The position numbers were made by a program, and so were the translations under genes. Below, piece by piece: positions 1 to 8,090 of a stretch of DNA of 64,000 nucleotides. Numbering within the stretch: position 1 is the stretch's first letter; each line of letters opens with the position of its first letter. The notes under the pieces are model-generated. The model saw nothing but the letters and a program-made list of their open reading frames with translations, did not search any database and was not told where the DNA came from. Source of the DNA: Gottfriedia solisilvae (GTDB taxonomy: Bacteria; Bacillota; Bacilli; Bacillales; Bacillaceae_G); the NCBI RefSeq assembly GCF_002128405.1, contig NZ_NETJ01000005.1:124001-188000 (forward strand). Reading direction: 5' to 3'.

Positions 1-1
1 T

Positions 2-73
2 AGTTATTATTTAGATGTTGAATATTACGAAGGCGAAAGTGAAAACGTATTATATCAATTTTTATTGAAATAG
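2..73 (+). CDS. C-terminal end of a PPC-domain secreted protein (partial)
   Basis: Only the last 23 codons and a TAG stop lie in the window; the gene starts before base 1. The encoded tail (SYYLDVEYYEGESENVLYQF...) matches the tail of the next gene (TYYLDVEYLQGYSEKVLYNF...) almost residue for residue, so this is an upstream tandem paralogue of the protein at 313-1470. From that neighbour it should be a secreted protein made of PPC-type beta-sandwich repeats. It is followed by its own intrinsic terminator at 122-150. Confidence 0.75.
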   Translation, partial: SYYLDVEYYEGESENVLYQFLLK

Positions 74-121
74 ACTTTATATCAATTATTTAAATATTTC
101 AATATAACGTTCAGTACCGTG

Positions 122-150
122 AATGAGTCCTCTATATGGACTCATTTTTT
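122..150 (+). terminator. Intrinsic terminator
   Basis: Perfect stem AATGAGTCC / GGACTCATT with a 7-base loop, followed by a T run. It closes the partial gene ending at 73 and separates it from the paralogue starting at 313. Confidence 0.85.
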
Positions 151-312
151 ATGTTTAAAAAGTAATAAAATGTATTTTGTCGAATTTTATTTGTGGAAAT
201 ATCGTGTAAAAAGACCGTTAATACATAAGAATTATTTTTCCATTTTTTAGGAGAAGGAATGGTTAAGTAATCTATAAAAAAATAGTAATTGGGATGTTTA
301 GGGGGAAAGAAA

Positions 313-1470
313 ATGTTTAAAAAAGTAACTGCATTACTTGTAACACTATGTTTATGTTTTAGCATGAATGTTGGATTTACTTCTGCTGAGACAATAAGCT
401 CTGAAGTATTCAAGGATGCAACTGCATTGAACTTTGATAGCTTAGAGGAAATGTCTGAGTCGGCAACAATGGGTGTGCTTAAAAATCAAGAAGAAGTGAA
501 GTATTATTCCATTGAGATGAAAAGAAATGGTGAATTATATTTTACAGTTCAACAAAATCCAAATGTTGAAATCGGTGTAACACTTTATGATGCAAATGGA
601 GAAGAGTATGAAACATACTATGCTGATCAAGGCAATGAAGAAGAAGATATATTTGGACAAGGTGTAGCAAAAGGTACTTATTATGTAAAAGTCTTCGTAT
701 ATCATGGCACTGGTGAAACTCTTCCTTACAAATTGGATGTACTACGTATGTATTATGATCAAATAGAAATTGAGCGAAATAATACACTTCAAACAGCAAC
801 TCCAATTAAAGTAGGAAAAGATTATCTTGGATACACTGATCAAAAAGACACAGATGATTTATATCGTTTCACGACAACTAAAGATGGTTATTTAAATTTA
901 AAAGGTACTTTTGGAAATGATTCAGAACTAAATTACCGTCTTTTAAACGCGAAAGGTGAAGTTTTAGAGGATTGGGTTTTAGAAGAATATGATTATTATG
1001 AAATGACTTCAATATTTACTAAATTTCTAAAATCAGGTACTTATTATATATCGGTAATGCAAGAAAATGGTAAATATTCGAATGAACAATATATATTTGA
1101 AACTTTATTTATCGATAACAAACAATTTGAAAAAGAAGCAAATAACTCAATTAAACAAGCTAATGTAATTAGTGCAAATAGTGTTTATCATGGCTTATTA
1201 AACCAAAAGACAGATAAAGACTTTTATAAGTTTAATGTAGCAAAGAATAAAACAGTAGCATTCAACTTCAAACGCCTTGAAGATACAGCTTTCAAAGTGA
1301 AAGTATTAAACAGTAAAGGGAAAGTAGTGAAAACATTTACTACGAAAGTAGGGGATGAAGCCTTTGTTAAAATTGGTAGCTTAAATTTAGCAAAAGGTAC
1401 ATATTATCTGGATGTTGAGTACCTTCAAGGATATAGTGAGAAAGTATTGTATAATTTTTCTTTGAAATAA
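313..1470 (+). CDS. Secreted protein with three PPC-type (pre-peptidase C-terminal) repeats
   Basis: 385 residues. The start is the ATG at 313, with GGGGGA 7 bases upstream; an in-frame TTG at 289 lacks a ribosome site. A Sec signal peptide (KK, hydrophobic stretch, cleavage expected after FTSA near residue 25) is followed by three similar beta-rich units at about 50-140, 155-265 and 275-385. Each has the PPC pattern of a buried tyrosine/phenylalanine (KYYSIEM, DLYRFTT, DFYKFNV) and a GTYYVKV/GTYYISV/GTYYLDV strand. PPC domains normally sit at the C-terminus of secreted proteases; here there is no catalytic domain, so the protein may be an adhesin, matrix or wall-associated protein (inference). 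It is a tandem duplicate of the gene ending at 73. Confidence 0.75.
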   Translation: MFKKVTALLVTLCLCFSMNVGFTSAETISSEVFKDATALNFDSLEEMSESATMGVLKNQEEVKYYSIEMKRNGELYFTVQQNPNVEIGVTLYDANGEEYETYYADQGNEEEDIFGQGVAKGTYYVKVFVYHGTGETLPYKLDVLRMYYDQIEIERNNTLQTATPIKVGKDYLGYTDQKDTDDLYRFTTTKDGYLNLKGTFGNDSELNYRLLNAKGEVLEDWVLEEYDYYEMTSIFTKFLKSGTYYISVMQENGKYSNEQYIFETLFIDNKQFEKEANNSIKQANVISANSVYHGLLNQKTDKDFYKFNVAKNKTVAFNFKRLEDTAFKVKVLNSKGKVVKTFTTKVGDEAFVKIGSLNLAKGTYYLDVEYLQGYSEKVLYNFSLK

Positions 1471-1575
1471 ATATGAAATAAAATGGCTGGATTGAATTAA
1501 ACGTAGGTTTTGGAACCCTGGTTAGATTGAAGGTTTAGTAAAAACAATTTATACAGTAAGGATTAATAAAATTGG

Positions 1576-2112
1576 TTGAAAAAAATTAAATTATTATTGA
1601 TAGCAATCTTTTCAACTAGTTTATTATTAGTTATTTATAACTTCTTACCAGGAACTATTATGTATTACACCTCACTTTGGGAGTACAAAGTAAGAGATTT
1701 TGATATTTATAAAGACGATTTCCAGACGTTAGCAAACTTGGCTTATCGTGAATACAACAAAAATCAAAAAAAAGGATATTTTTTGTATATAGATGAGGTC
1801 TTTGAGATATCAAAGTTAAATTTAATTGATATGACAAGAGATGATAGTGTGATTGTGATGAGCGAAAAAGAGCGGAAATCTCTTGAGACAGTGGTAGCAG
1901 AAGCTTTTCAAGAAGGGGATGGCGGATATTTATCACTAATTAAAGTACATAAAAACCAAGTAGAATTTGAAACCGAAAATGGACTATATTCATTGGTATA
2001 CAGAAAAGATAGGAATAAACCTAAATATGTCAATAACGAATACAGGAAAGGCAAGTTTAAGTTAAAGAAGATTTTAGATCATTGGTATCACGCAAGGTTT
2101 GTAGAAGATTAA
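1576..2112 (+). CDS. Uncharacterised membrane-anchored protein
   Basis: 178 residues from a TTG start at 1576; AAGGA lies about 12 bases upstream, so the start is only moderately supported. One hydrophobic segment at about residues 4-26 (LLLIAIFSTSLLLVIYNF) would act as an uncleaved signal anchor with a charged extracytoplasmic domain of about 150 residues. I do not recognise the family and see no catalytic motif. A bidirectional terminator follows at 2149-2180. It sits just after the PPC-domain genes, but a functional link is not demonstrated. Confidence 0.55.
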   Translation: MKKIKLLLIAIFSTSLLLVIYNFLPGTIMYYTSLWEYKVRDFDIYKDDFQTLANLAYREYNKNQKKGYFLYIDEVFEISKLNLIDMTRDDSVIVMSEKERKSLETVVAEAFQEGDGGYLSLIKVHKNQVEFETENGLYSLVYRKDRNKPKYVNNEYRKGKFKLKKILDHWYHARFVED

Positions 2113-2148
2113 GTAAGCATTCAAAAAATTGTCCACTACTTAATATAA

Positions 2149-2180
2149 AAAAGCTCCCTTATTAACTAAAGGGAGCTTTT
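2149..2180. terminator. Bidirectional intrinsic terminator
   Basis: Stem AAAAGCTCCCTT / AAGGGAGCTTTT with A-rich and T-rich flanks. It lies between the convergent genes ending at 2112 (+) and 2201 (-) and can serve both. Confidence 0.85.
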
Positions 2181-2200
2181 CTAACTCATTAGCCAAATAT

Positions 2201-3793
2201 TTAGCTTTTTACAGCCCATTTCAATGTAGTCGTATTCATAAATGGAACTGTATAGATACCTTTAAGCTTTGAGCTTTGGAGAACACCAATGCTTCTTTGG
2301 TAAAGTGGGATAATGACAGTATCATCTAATAATTGTTTTTCAGCATTTAAGAAGTATGTCCAACGAACATCCAAATCTGTTTCTTTATTTGCTAGATCAA
2401 TGTAATTATCATAGGTTGAATTAGAATAGCCAGTTGAATTAAATCCACTATTGGATGTAAACAAGTTTAAAAACGTAGAACTATCTACATAGTCTGGCCC
2501 CCAGCCAAAGGTAATTAAATCATAGTCTTTCATATAATCTTTATCTAAAAGTTGAGAAAACGGTACAGCTTTTACATTGATGACTAAGTTCTCTAAATTC
2601 GACTCTAATTGCTGTTTAATACGTTTTCCATATAAAATACTTAGTGAAGTGTCGCTTACAAGTAAGTTTAATTTAATTGTATCTGAATTTAGTTGTGATT
2701 TCCCTTTTTGCCAATATTCTTTTGCTTTTTGGGAGTCTTTTAATAAAATTGATTGGTTAATACTAGAAAAATCAATCCCTTTATTATAACTTAAGCCTTT
2801 AGGAACTATTGTATTTAATGCAGAATTAAATGTCCCTTCTGATAATTTGGATTTATCTAGCGTTAATGCAATTGCTTTTCGTATATCAAGATTGTTTAAT
2901 GCTTTATTTTTTAAATTCGTTTTTAAGTAAAAACTAGTTTGTTCCAATTGTTGCTTTAAGTCTTTTCTATTTTTAGCTGTTGAGTAAAGTGTACTGCCCA
3001 GTATAATTCGATCTAACTTACCTTTTGAATACATAGAGTACATTGTATTTTCATTTGGGATAATTGATAAGTTTACTTCTTTTATCTTTACTGCTTTTTG
3101 ATCCCAATAATATGAGTTTTTAACTAGCTTAATTGATTTGTTATAGTTCCAAGTTTTTACAATAAATGGACCATTAAATAATGTTTTTGTTGCTGTTACC
3201 CCATAGTCGTCTGAATGTTTTTTAGAGAAACTCTCTTTTTGTGGATAAAAAGTTGGGAATGCAAGTAATGAAAGAAAGTAAGGTGTAGGATTTTCTAGTT
3301 GAACTTGAAGTGTTTGGTTATCAATCGCTTTTACGCCTAATTTATCAACTGGTAATATTCCATTAATAATATCGTCTCCATTTTTTATCGAACTCATTAG
3401 GAAACTATATGCTGCTGCTGTTCTAGGGTTAACTACTTTACGCCATGCATACACAAAATCATGAGCTGTAACTTGAGCACCATCTGACCATCTAGATTTT
3501 CTAAGTGAAAATGTATATGTTTTTAAATCCGAACTTACTTTATAATTAGCAACCAAACCTGGTTTTACTTCGTTTTTACTATCCAAAAAGAATAATCCTT
3601 CCATCACATCATCAAGTACATCAAATGAAGCATCATCTGTTGCGATTGTAGAATCCAAATATACTTCTGATGAAAGAGCAAGATTTAATACATCTTTCGC
3701 TGGTGATTTTTTTTGTACAACTGCATTACTTTGAATGGGCAAGATACTAAGAGATATCAAACTTGCACAAACAATTGAAACTAACTTTTTCAT
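2201..3793 (-). CDS. Orphan peptide-binding protein (OppA/DppE family, SBP_bac_5) without lipobox
   Basis: 530 residues, the usual size for cluster C peptide-binding proteins. Family features include DVMEGLFFLD, LKTYTFSLRKSRWSDGAQVTAHDFVYAWRKVV (the W-DG-VTA-DFVYAW signature is at about residues 102-116) and a C-terminal LITFGWGPDYVD segment. In Gram-positive bacteria this family is normally lipid-anchored; here the N-terminus (KKLVSIVCASLISLSILPIQSNAVV) has no L-[AS]-[GA]-C at the end of the hydrophobic stretch, so signal peptidase I cleavage after SNA (about residue 24) is more likely. No permease or ATPase gene is adjacent. It may present peptides to another Opp system or have become a secreted binder (inference). 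Confidence 0.8.
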   Translation of the reverse strand: MKKLVSIVCASLISLSILPIQSNAVVQKKSPAKDVLNLALSSEVYLDSTIATDDASFDVLDDVMEGLFFLDSKNEVKPGLVANYKVSSDLKTYTFSLRKSRWSDGAQVTAHDFVYAWRKVVNPRTAAAYSFLMSSIKNGDDIINGILPVDKLGVKAIDNQTLQVQLENPTPYFLSLLAFPTFYPQKESFSKKHSDDYGVTATKTLFNGPFIVKTWNYNKSIKLVKNSYYWDQKAVKIKEVNLSIIPNENTMYSMYSKGKLDRIILGSTLYSTAKNRKDLKQQLEQTSFYLKTNLKNKALNNLDIRKAIALTLDKSKLSEGTFNSALNTIVPKGLSYNKGIDFSSINQSILLKDSQKAKEYWQKGKSQLNSDTIKLNLLVSDTSLSILYGKRIKQQLESNLENLVINVKAVPFSQLLDKDYMKDYDLITFGWGPDYVDSSTFLNLFTSNSGFNSTGYSNSTYDNYIDLANKETDLDVRWTYFLNAEKQLLDDTVIIPLYQRSIGVLQSSKLKGIYTVPFMNTTTLKWAVKS

Positions 3794-3941
3794 AAAATCC
3801 TCCTACTATACATAAAAAATTAAGAAAATTGTAACATTTTGTCACTAGGAAGATTATACTTCTAAATGGAAAATTCTAAATGGGTATATTTTCCTTTTTT
3901 AATCGAAAACTATCATAACTTGTTGCGTTCAAAATTACTAA

Positions 3942-3970
3942 CCCTTAGCTGGAAACTAAGGGGCTATTTT
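3942..3970 (+). terminator. Terminator-like hairpin in the 3794-4117 intergenic gap
   Basis: Stem CCCTTAG / CTAAGGG with a 7-base loop, followed by CTATTTTTTT on the + strand. No plus-strand gene ends just before it, so it may be an attenuator in the leader of the radical SAM gene or the leftover end of a lost gene. The rest of this 324-base gap holds the upstream region of the divergent binding-protein gene and the ribosome site of the gene at 4118; I see nothing else in it. Confidence 0.5.
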
Positions 3971-4117
3971 TTTCTGTTCGGTTGGCAAAAATTGTACAGT
4001 ATGTTGAATTATCAATATTTATTAGAATGTAGTATGATAGAATGTATGATATTTTTATACGATAGTAAGATATTCGTGAATATAGATAAAATAATCAACA
4101 AATAGTAGGAGAGCTCA

Positions 4118-4999
4118 ATGAGAAAATTTAAGAAGGTTTATATAGAGATTACGAATATTTGTAATTTAAAATGTAATTTTTGTCCAAGCCCAACGTTAGA
4201 ACGCCCTTTAAAGTTTTTGGATGAAAAAGCATTTACACATGTTGTTAATTCAGTAAAACCATATACAGATTATATTTATTTTCATTTGATGGGTGAGCCA
4301 TTTTTAAATAAGCAGCTAGGACGATTTTTAGATATTAGCCATGAGAATGGTCTGAAAGTTAATTTAACGACAAATGGTACGTTAATTAATAAAGTAAAAG
4401 ATTTATTAATTGAATCTAAAGGATTAAGACAAATCAATTTTTCACTTCATAGCTTTGAGGCAAATGATTTAACAAAGGATTTGCATGATTATGTAGAAAA
4501 TATTACAAATTTCATTAATGAAGCAAATGAAAAAAGTGATATGATTTGTGCGATTAGATTATGGAATATGGATAGCGAAGAATTGAAGGCAAGTAATACA
4601 TTAAATATCGATATCTTAAATTTATTAGAAGAGAAATTAAACTTAGATTTTTCTTTAAGTGAAAGATTACAGGAAACGCATAATATTAAATTACGTAATA
4701 ATGTGTATTTAAATATGGCTGAAAAATTCCAGTGGCCAGATATGGGTAATGATATTATTGATGAAAATGTTTTCTGTTACGGATTAAGGGATCAAATTGG
4801 CGTATTAGTTGACGGAACTGTAGTACCTTGTTGCCTAGATAGTGAAGGGAAAATCCCATTAGGTAATATTTATGAAACGTCTTTAGAGGATATTTTAAAT
4901 TCTGAACGTGCAAGAGCGATTTACGATGGATTTTCTAGAAGATGTGCAGTTGAAGATTTATGTAAAAGATGTGGATATGCCACAAGACATAAGAAATAA
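4118..4999 (+). CDS. Radical SAM / SPASM-domain protein
   Basis: 293 residues; ATG at 4118 with AGGAG 6-7 bases upstream. The radical SAM cluster motif CX3CX2C is at C15, C19 and C22, followed by LMGEPFLN and LTTNGT, typical of the SAM-binding core. The C-terminal part carries more cysteines (C220, C238-C239, C276, C282, C285) with the GxxVPCCLD...LGNI...C...C..CG layout of SPASM auxiliary Fe-S domains. Proteins of this type modify peptides or proteins through radical chemistry. No precursor peptide, protease or transporter gene is next to it, so the substrate is unknown. Closed by the terminator at 5007-5045. Confidence 0.85.
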   Translation: MRKFKKVYIEITNICNLKCNFCPSPTLERPLKFLDEKAFTHVVNSVKPYTDYIYFHLMGEPFLNKQLGRFLDISHENGLKVNLTTNGTLINKVKDLLIESKGLRQINFSLHSFEANDLTKDLHDYVENITNFINEANEKSDMICAIRLWNMDSEELKASNTLNIDILNLLEEKLNLDFSLSERLQETHNIKLRNNVYLNMAEKFQWPDMGNDIIDENVFCYGLRDQIGVLVDGTVVPCCLDSEGKIPLGNIYETSLEDILNSERARAIYDGFSRRCAVEDLCKRCGYATRHKK

Positions 5000-5006
5000 A
5001 AAAGCA

Positions 5007-5045
5007 AAGCGCTTTCTTTTTTTAAAAGAAAGTGCTTTTTTTATT
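5007..5045 (+). terminator. Intrinsic terminator
   Basis: AGCGCTTTCTTTT / AAAAGAAAGTGCT stem (one G-T pair) and a T7 run just after the radical SAM stop codon. Confidence 0.85.
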
Positions 5046-5139
5046 GATTCGTTCTGTTATGAAAAAAAGTTATATTAATATCACAAATTTTATAGTAGTA
5101 TAGTTTAGTCTGTTTAAAAATTTAGGAGGATTTACATTA

Positions 5140-5754
5140 ATGAAAGATAATATTCAGCAAGTTAAAATAACAACAGCTGATCCATCAGCAATTGGTTTAT
5201 TTGGATTAGCAATGGTTACGTTAGTAGCTTCAACACAAAAGCTAGGAATTACCGATGGTGTTTCTTTAGTATTACCATGGGCGATATTTTTAGGTGCGAT
5301 TGCACAATTATTTGCAAGTATTCAGGATTTTAAACATAAAAATACATTTGGCGCTACTGCATTTGGTGGCTATGCATTTTTCTGGCTTGCAGTAGGCACT
5401 ACTTGGTTAATTCAATTAGGATGCTTTGGTGAAACATTAGCGAAAGCAGCTGATGTTAAACAATTAGGTTTTGCATTTATTGGTTATTTAATTTTCTCTA
5501 TCTTTATGACGATTGGTGCAATGGAAACTCATAAAGTATTATTTATTATTTTTGTACTGATTGATTGTTTATTTATCGGACTTTCATTAAGCACTTTAGG
5601 AATTATGGAACATGCAACACATACATTTGCTGCTTATAGTGAATTAGGTATAGCAATTATGTCATTTTATGGTTCAGCTGCAGCAGTATTAAATGTTCAT
5701 TTTGGTAGAGAGTTTTTACCAGTTGGTAAGCCATTTGGTATTTTTAAGAAATAA
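5140..5754 (+). CDS. Acetate uptake transporter, GPR1/FUN34/YaaH (SatP) family
   Basis: 204 residues, normal for the family, with about six membrane segments. ATG at 5140 is preceded by TTAGGAGG. The N-terminal signature NPAPLGL appears as DPSAIGL (residues 14-20), a conservative variant, followed by FGLAM. The family forms oligomeric channels or proton symporters for acetate and succinate in the cytoplasmic membrane; substrate here is inferred from family only. Monocistronic, with its own terminator at 5768-5809. Confidence 0.85.
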   Translation: MKDNIQQVKITTADPSAIGLFGLAMVTLVASTQKLGITDGVSLVLPWAIFLGAIAQLFASIQDFKHKNTFGATAFGGYAFFWLAVGTTWLIQLGCFGETLAKAADVKQLGFAFIGYLIFSIFMTIGAMETHKVLFIIFVLIDCLFIGLSLSTLGIMEHATHTFAAYSELGIAIMSFYGSAAAVLNVHFGREFLPVGKPFGIFKK

Positions 5755-5767
5755 TATGTAAGAAACT

Positions 5768-5809
5768 AAAACCTTATCTCTTAGTTAAATGAGATAAGGT
5801 TTTTTTTCA
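5768..5809 (+). terminator. Intrinsic terminator
   Basis: AAACCTTATCTC / GAGATAAGGTTT perfect stem with an 8-T tail, directly after the SatP-type gene. Confidence 0.9.
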
Positions 5810-5904
5810 TCAATGAAGTATCGAATTTTTATTTTTGCAAAAGATAGTATAGTGTTTTTAATTTGCTTATGATAACCTAAAAAATTTGGAAGGTGGAAAT
5901 TTAT

Positions 5905-6540
5905 ATGGCAACAGTTTTGTATATCACAGCACATCCACATGATAAAACTACATCATATAGTATGGCAGTTGGAAGTGCATTTATCGACAGCTATAAAGCA
6001 TCTCATCCTGATGATCAAGTAGTACATATCGATCTTTATAATGAACAAATTCCAAATATCGATGCTGAAGTGTTTTCTGGTTGGGGGAAACTTCAATCTG
6101 GTGGAGGATTTGATACATTATCCACAGGAGAACAATCAAAGGTTGGCAGATTAAATGAAATTGTAACACAATTCGTTGAGGCAGATAAATATGTTTTTGT
6201 AACGCCAATGTGGAATTTTTCTTTTCCACCAGTTATGAAAAGTTATATTGATGCAGTATGTGTTGCTGGAAAAACTTTTAAGTATACAGAAAACGGTCCT
6301 CAAGGATTATTAGGGGGTAAAAAAGCATTACATATTCAAGCTAGTGGTGGGGTGTATTCAGAAGGTCCTGCAGCTGGTATGGAGATGGGGCACAGATATA
6401 TTGGTGTCATTATGAGTTTCTTCGGTATTACAGATTTTAATGGTATTTTTGTAGAAGGTCAAAATGCATTCCCTGATCGTGCTGCTGAAATTAAAGAGCA
6501 AGCAATTCAAAAAGCGACACAAGCGGCGAAGGATTTTTAA
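5905..6540 (+). CDS. azoR: FMN-dependent NADH-azoreductase
   Basis: 211 residues from the ATG at 5905; GGAAGGTGG lies 9-10 bases upstream, and the in-frame GTG at 5893 falls inside that ribosome site. Flavodoxin-like fold: [17 protein letters not shown] at the N-terminus (FMN phosphate loop), [30 protein letters not shown] (flavin and active-site region of AzoR) and [21 protein letters not shown]. Members reduce azo dyes and quinones through a ping-pong mechanism with NADH and are often induced by electrophiles. Single gene; a shared terminator separates it from the convergent kinase gene. Confidence 0.9.
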   Translation: MATVLYITAHPHDKTTSYSMAVGSAFIDSYKASHPDDQVVHIDLYNEQIPNIDAEVFSGWGKLQSGGGFDTLSTGEQSKVGRLNEIVTQFVEADKYVFVTPMWNFSFPPVMKSYIDAVCVAGKTFKYTENGPQGLLGGKKALHIQASGGVYSEGPAAGMEMGHRYIGVIMSFFGITDFNGIFVEGQNAFPDRAAEIKEQAIQKATQAAKDF

Positions 6541-6555
6541 GAGTTTATAAAACCG

Positions 6556-6580
6556 AAAGCTCACTTTTCAGTGAGCTTTT
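6556..6580. terminator. Bidirectional terminator
   Basis: AAAGCTCAC / GTGAGCTTT with a 6-base loop between the convergent azoreductase and histidine kinase genes. The T run is short (TTTT), so efficiency is uncertain. Confidence 0.7.
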
Positions 6581-6584
6581 GATG

Positions 6585-7808
6585 TTATTCGAGAATGTGA
6601 ATTGGTAAGTAGATTCTAAAAGTTGTTCCTTTACCTTCCTTACTATACACTTCGATACTCCCCTTGAATTTTTCGATGATATTATAACAAACTGTTAAAC
6701 CAATCCCGGTTCCTCTTTCTTTTAAAGAATAAAAAGGTGTTCCTAGTTTTTCAATCGTTTCAGGAGACATCCCAATTCCAGTATCAATCATTTCAATTAG
6801 TGCATAGTCATTTTCTCTTGTTAAATTAATTGTAATATACCCAGGCTCAATCATTGATTCAATTGCATTTTTAACTAAGTTAACAAGAACTTGTTTAAAC
6901 TCAATTGGATTAATTTTTGTGGTAAGTATTTCATTTAAATTTAGCTGAAACCCTATATTTTGGCTATTTGCCATTGAAGCCAATAAATCTGTGATATTCA
7001 GTATTTCTTGGTTTATTTCTACTTTTTGAATTGTTTCGGTTTGTGGCTTTGCAAGAGACAAATAATCATTAATAATAATTTGGGCGTATTCTAATTCTTT
7101 TAGCATTGTTTCAATATAGAATTGATCATCAGAAGTCATTGATTTCTTTTTTTGTAAAAGTTGAACAAATCCTTTAACAACTGTAATTGGATTACGAATC
7201 TCATGAGCAATTGTTGCGGCTAATTGCCCGATTGAATTTAGTTGCTTCGCTTGTTGAATTTCATTATGATATGTTTTTAATTCGATAACTTTCGTTTCAG
7301 TTTGCAAGAATACAAATAATAGTATGAACTGAATAGCTAAGAACTCTAAAATATTTCCAACTGGATCTAAGGCAATATAAGTAAATCGATTTTTTAAACT
7401 TGTAAAAGTGATTAAAAGAACAAAAGTTGGACCAATTATTACATTTAATATCCAACCGATATAAAAGGCAACACGATTATATAAAAATATTGTAAAAATA
7501 GGAATGATCGCTACAAAACTATACATTGTTGAAGTTTCAGGGTAGGTCCAAAATTTTATATACACGTATAAAGAAGCGATTGTTGTGAATAGAACCTTTG
7601 AAAATGTATTGTCCGTTTTTACAAAATGTATTAAAGCATAAATGACAATACACATTAAAATAATTTGAGTAATAAGCTCTACTGGTTGCTCCTTAAATGT
7701 TAGTGGAGACAGAATTATTCCGATTGTAAGCAGTGTAACAATTGTAGCCATGAAGATAATATAAATTCGACGACTTCTATTATTGTAGTACTCTGTATTT
7801 TTCATCAT
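6585..7808 (-). CDS. Membrane sensor histidine kinase, sporulation-kinase-like (KinB/KinD type)
   Basis: 407 residues. An N-terminal membrane region with about six segments (residues 15-170) is followed by a HisKA domain with phospho-acceptor H202 in IAHEIRNPITVVKGFVQLLQ and a HATPase_c domain (LVNLVKNAIES N-box, DTGIGM G1, GTGIGLTVCYNI G2). That H-box sequence is typical of Bacillus phosphorelay kinases which feed Spo0F. No response regulator gene is next to it, which also fits an orphan phosphorelay kinase. Ribosome site TGGAGA precedes two adjacent ATG codons (7808 or 7805). The input signal cannot be deduced. A second kinase of the same type starts 1.7 kb away. Confidence 0.8.
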   Translation of the reverse strand: MMKNTEYYNNRSRRIYIIFMATIVTLLTIGIILSPLTFKEQPVELITQIILMCIVIYALIHFVKTDNTFSKVLFTTIASLYVYIKFWTYPETSTMYSFVAIIPIFTIFLYNRVAFYIGWILNVIIGPTFVLLITFTSLKNRFTYIALDPVGNILEFLAIQFILLFVFLQTETKVIELKTYHNEIQQAKQLNSIGQLAATIAHEIRNPITVVKGFVQLLQKKKSMTSDDQFYIETMLKELEYAQIIINDYLSLAKPQTETIQKVEINQEILNITDLLASMANSQNIGFQLNLNEILTTKINPIEFKQVLVNLVKNAIESMIEPGYITINLTRENDYALIEMIDTGIGMSPETIEKLGTPFYSLKERGTGIGLTVCYNIIEKFKGSIEVYSKEGKGTTFRIYLPIHILE

Positions 7809-8021
7809 TTAATCTCCATTCTAAAATAGAAACTCATACCTTAACATTTTACACTTTTCAGAATATTATTTATAGTTAAAATTAATGTAATTTATAAGAA
7901 AATTGTAATATATTTGTTAAATCATGCTCTTAGTCAACTGGTTATTAGGAATTACTTCAATGAATGAGCTATGAAAATACTCATAATATATCTAAAGAAA
8001 AGATACATTTTTTAAAAAACG

Positions 8022-8046
8022 AAAAAAGCACCTTTAAAGGTGCTTT
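8022..8046 (-). terminator. Intrinsic terminator
   Basis: AAAGCACCTT / AAGGTGCTTT followed on the minus strand by a T run; closes the metallophosphoesterase gene. Confidence 0.85.
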
Positions 8047-8090
8047 CAGTTTGTATACAAAGTACAACAACTGAGATATTCAGACTCTTT

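Noticed and set aside
3866..4105. 79-residue open frame upstream of the radical SAM gene, considered as a precursor peptide
   Set aside because: It has no ribosome site and runs through a terminator-like hairpin at 3942-3970; composition is that of AT-rich non-coding DNA.
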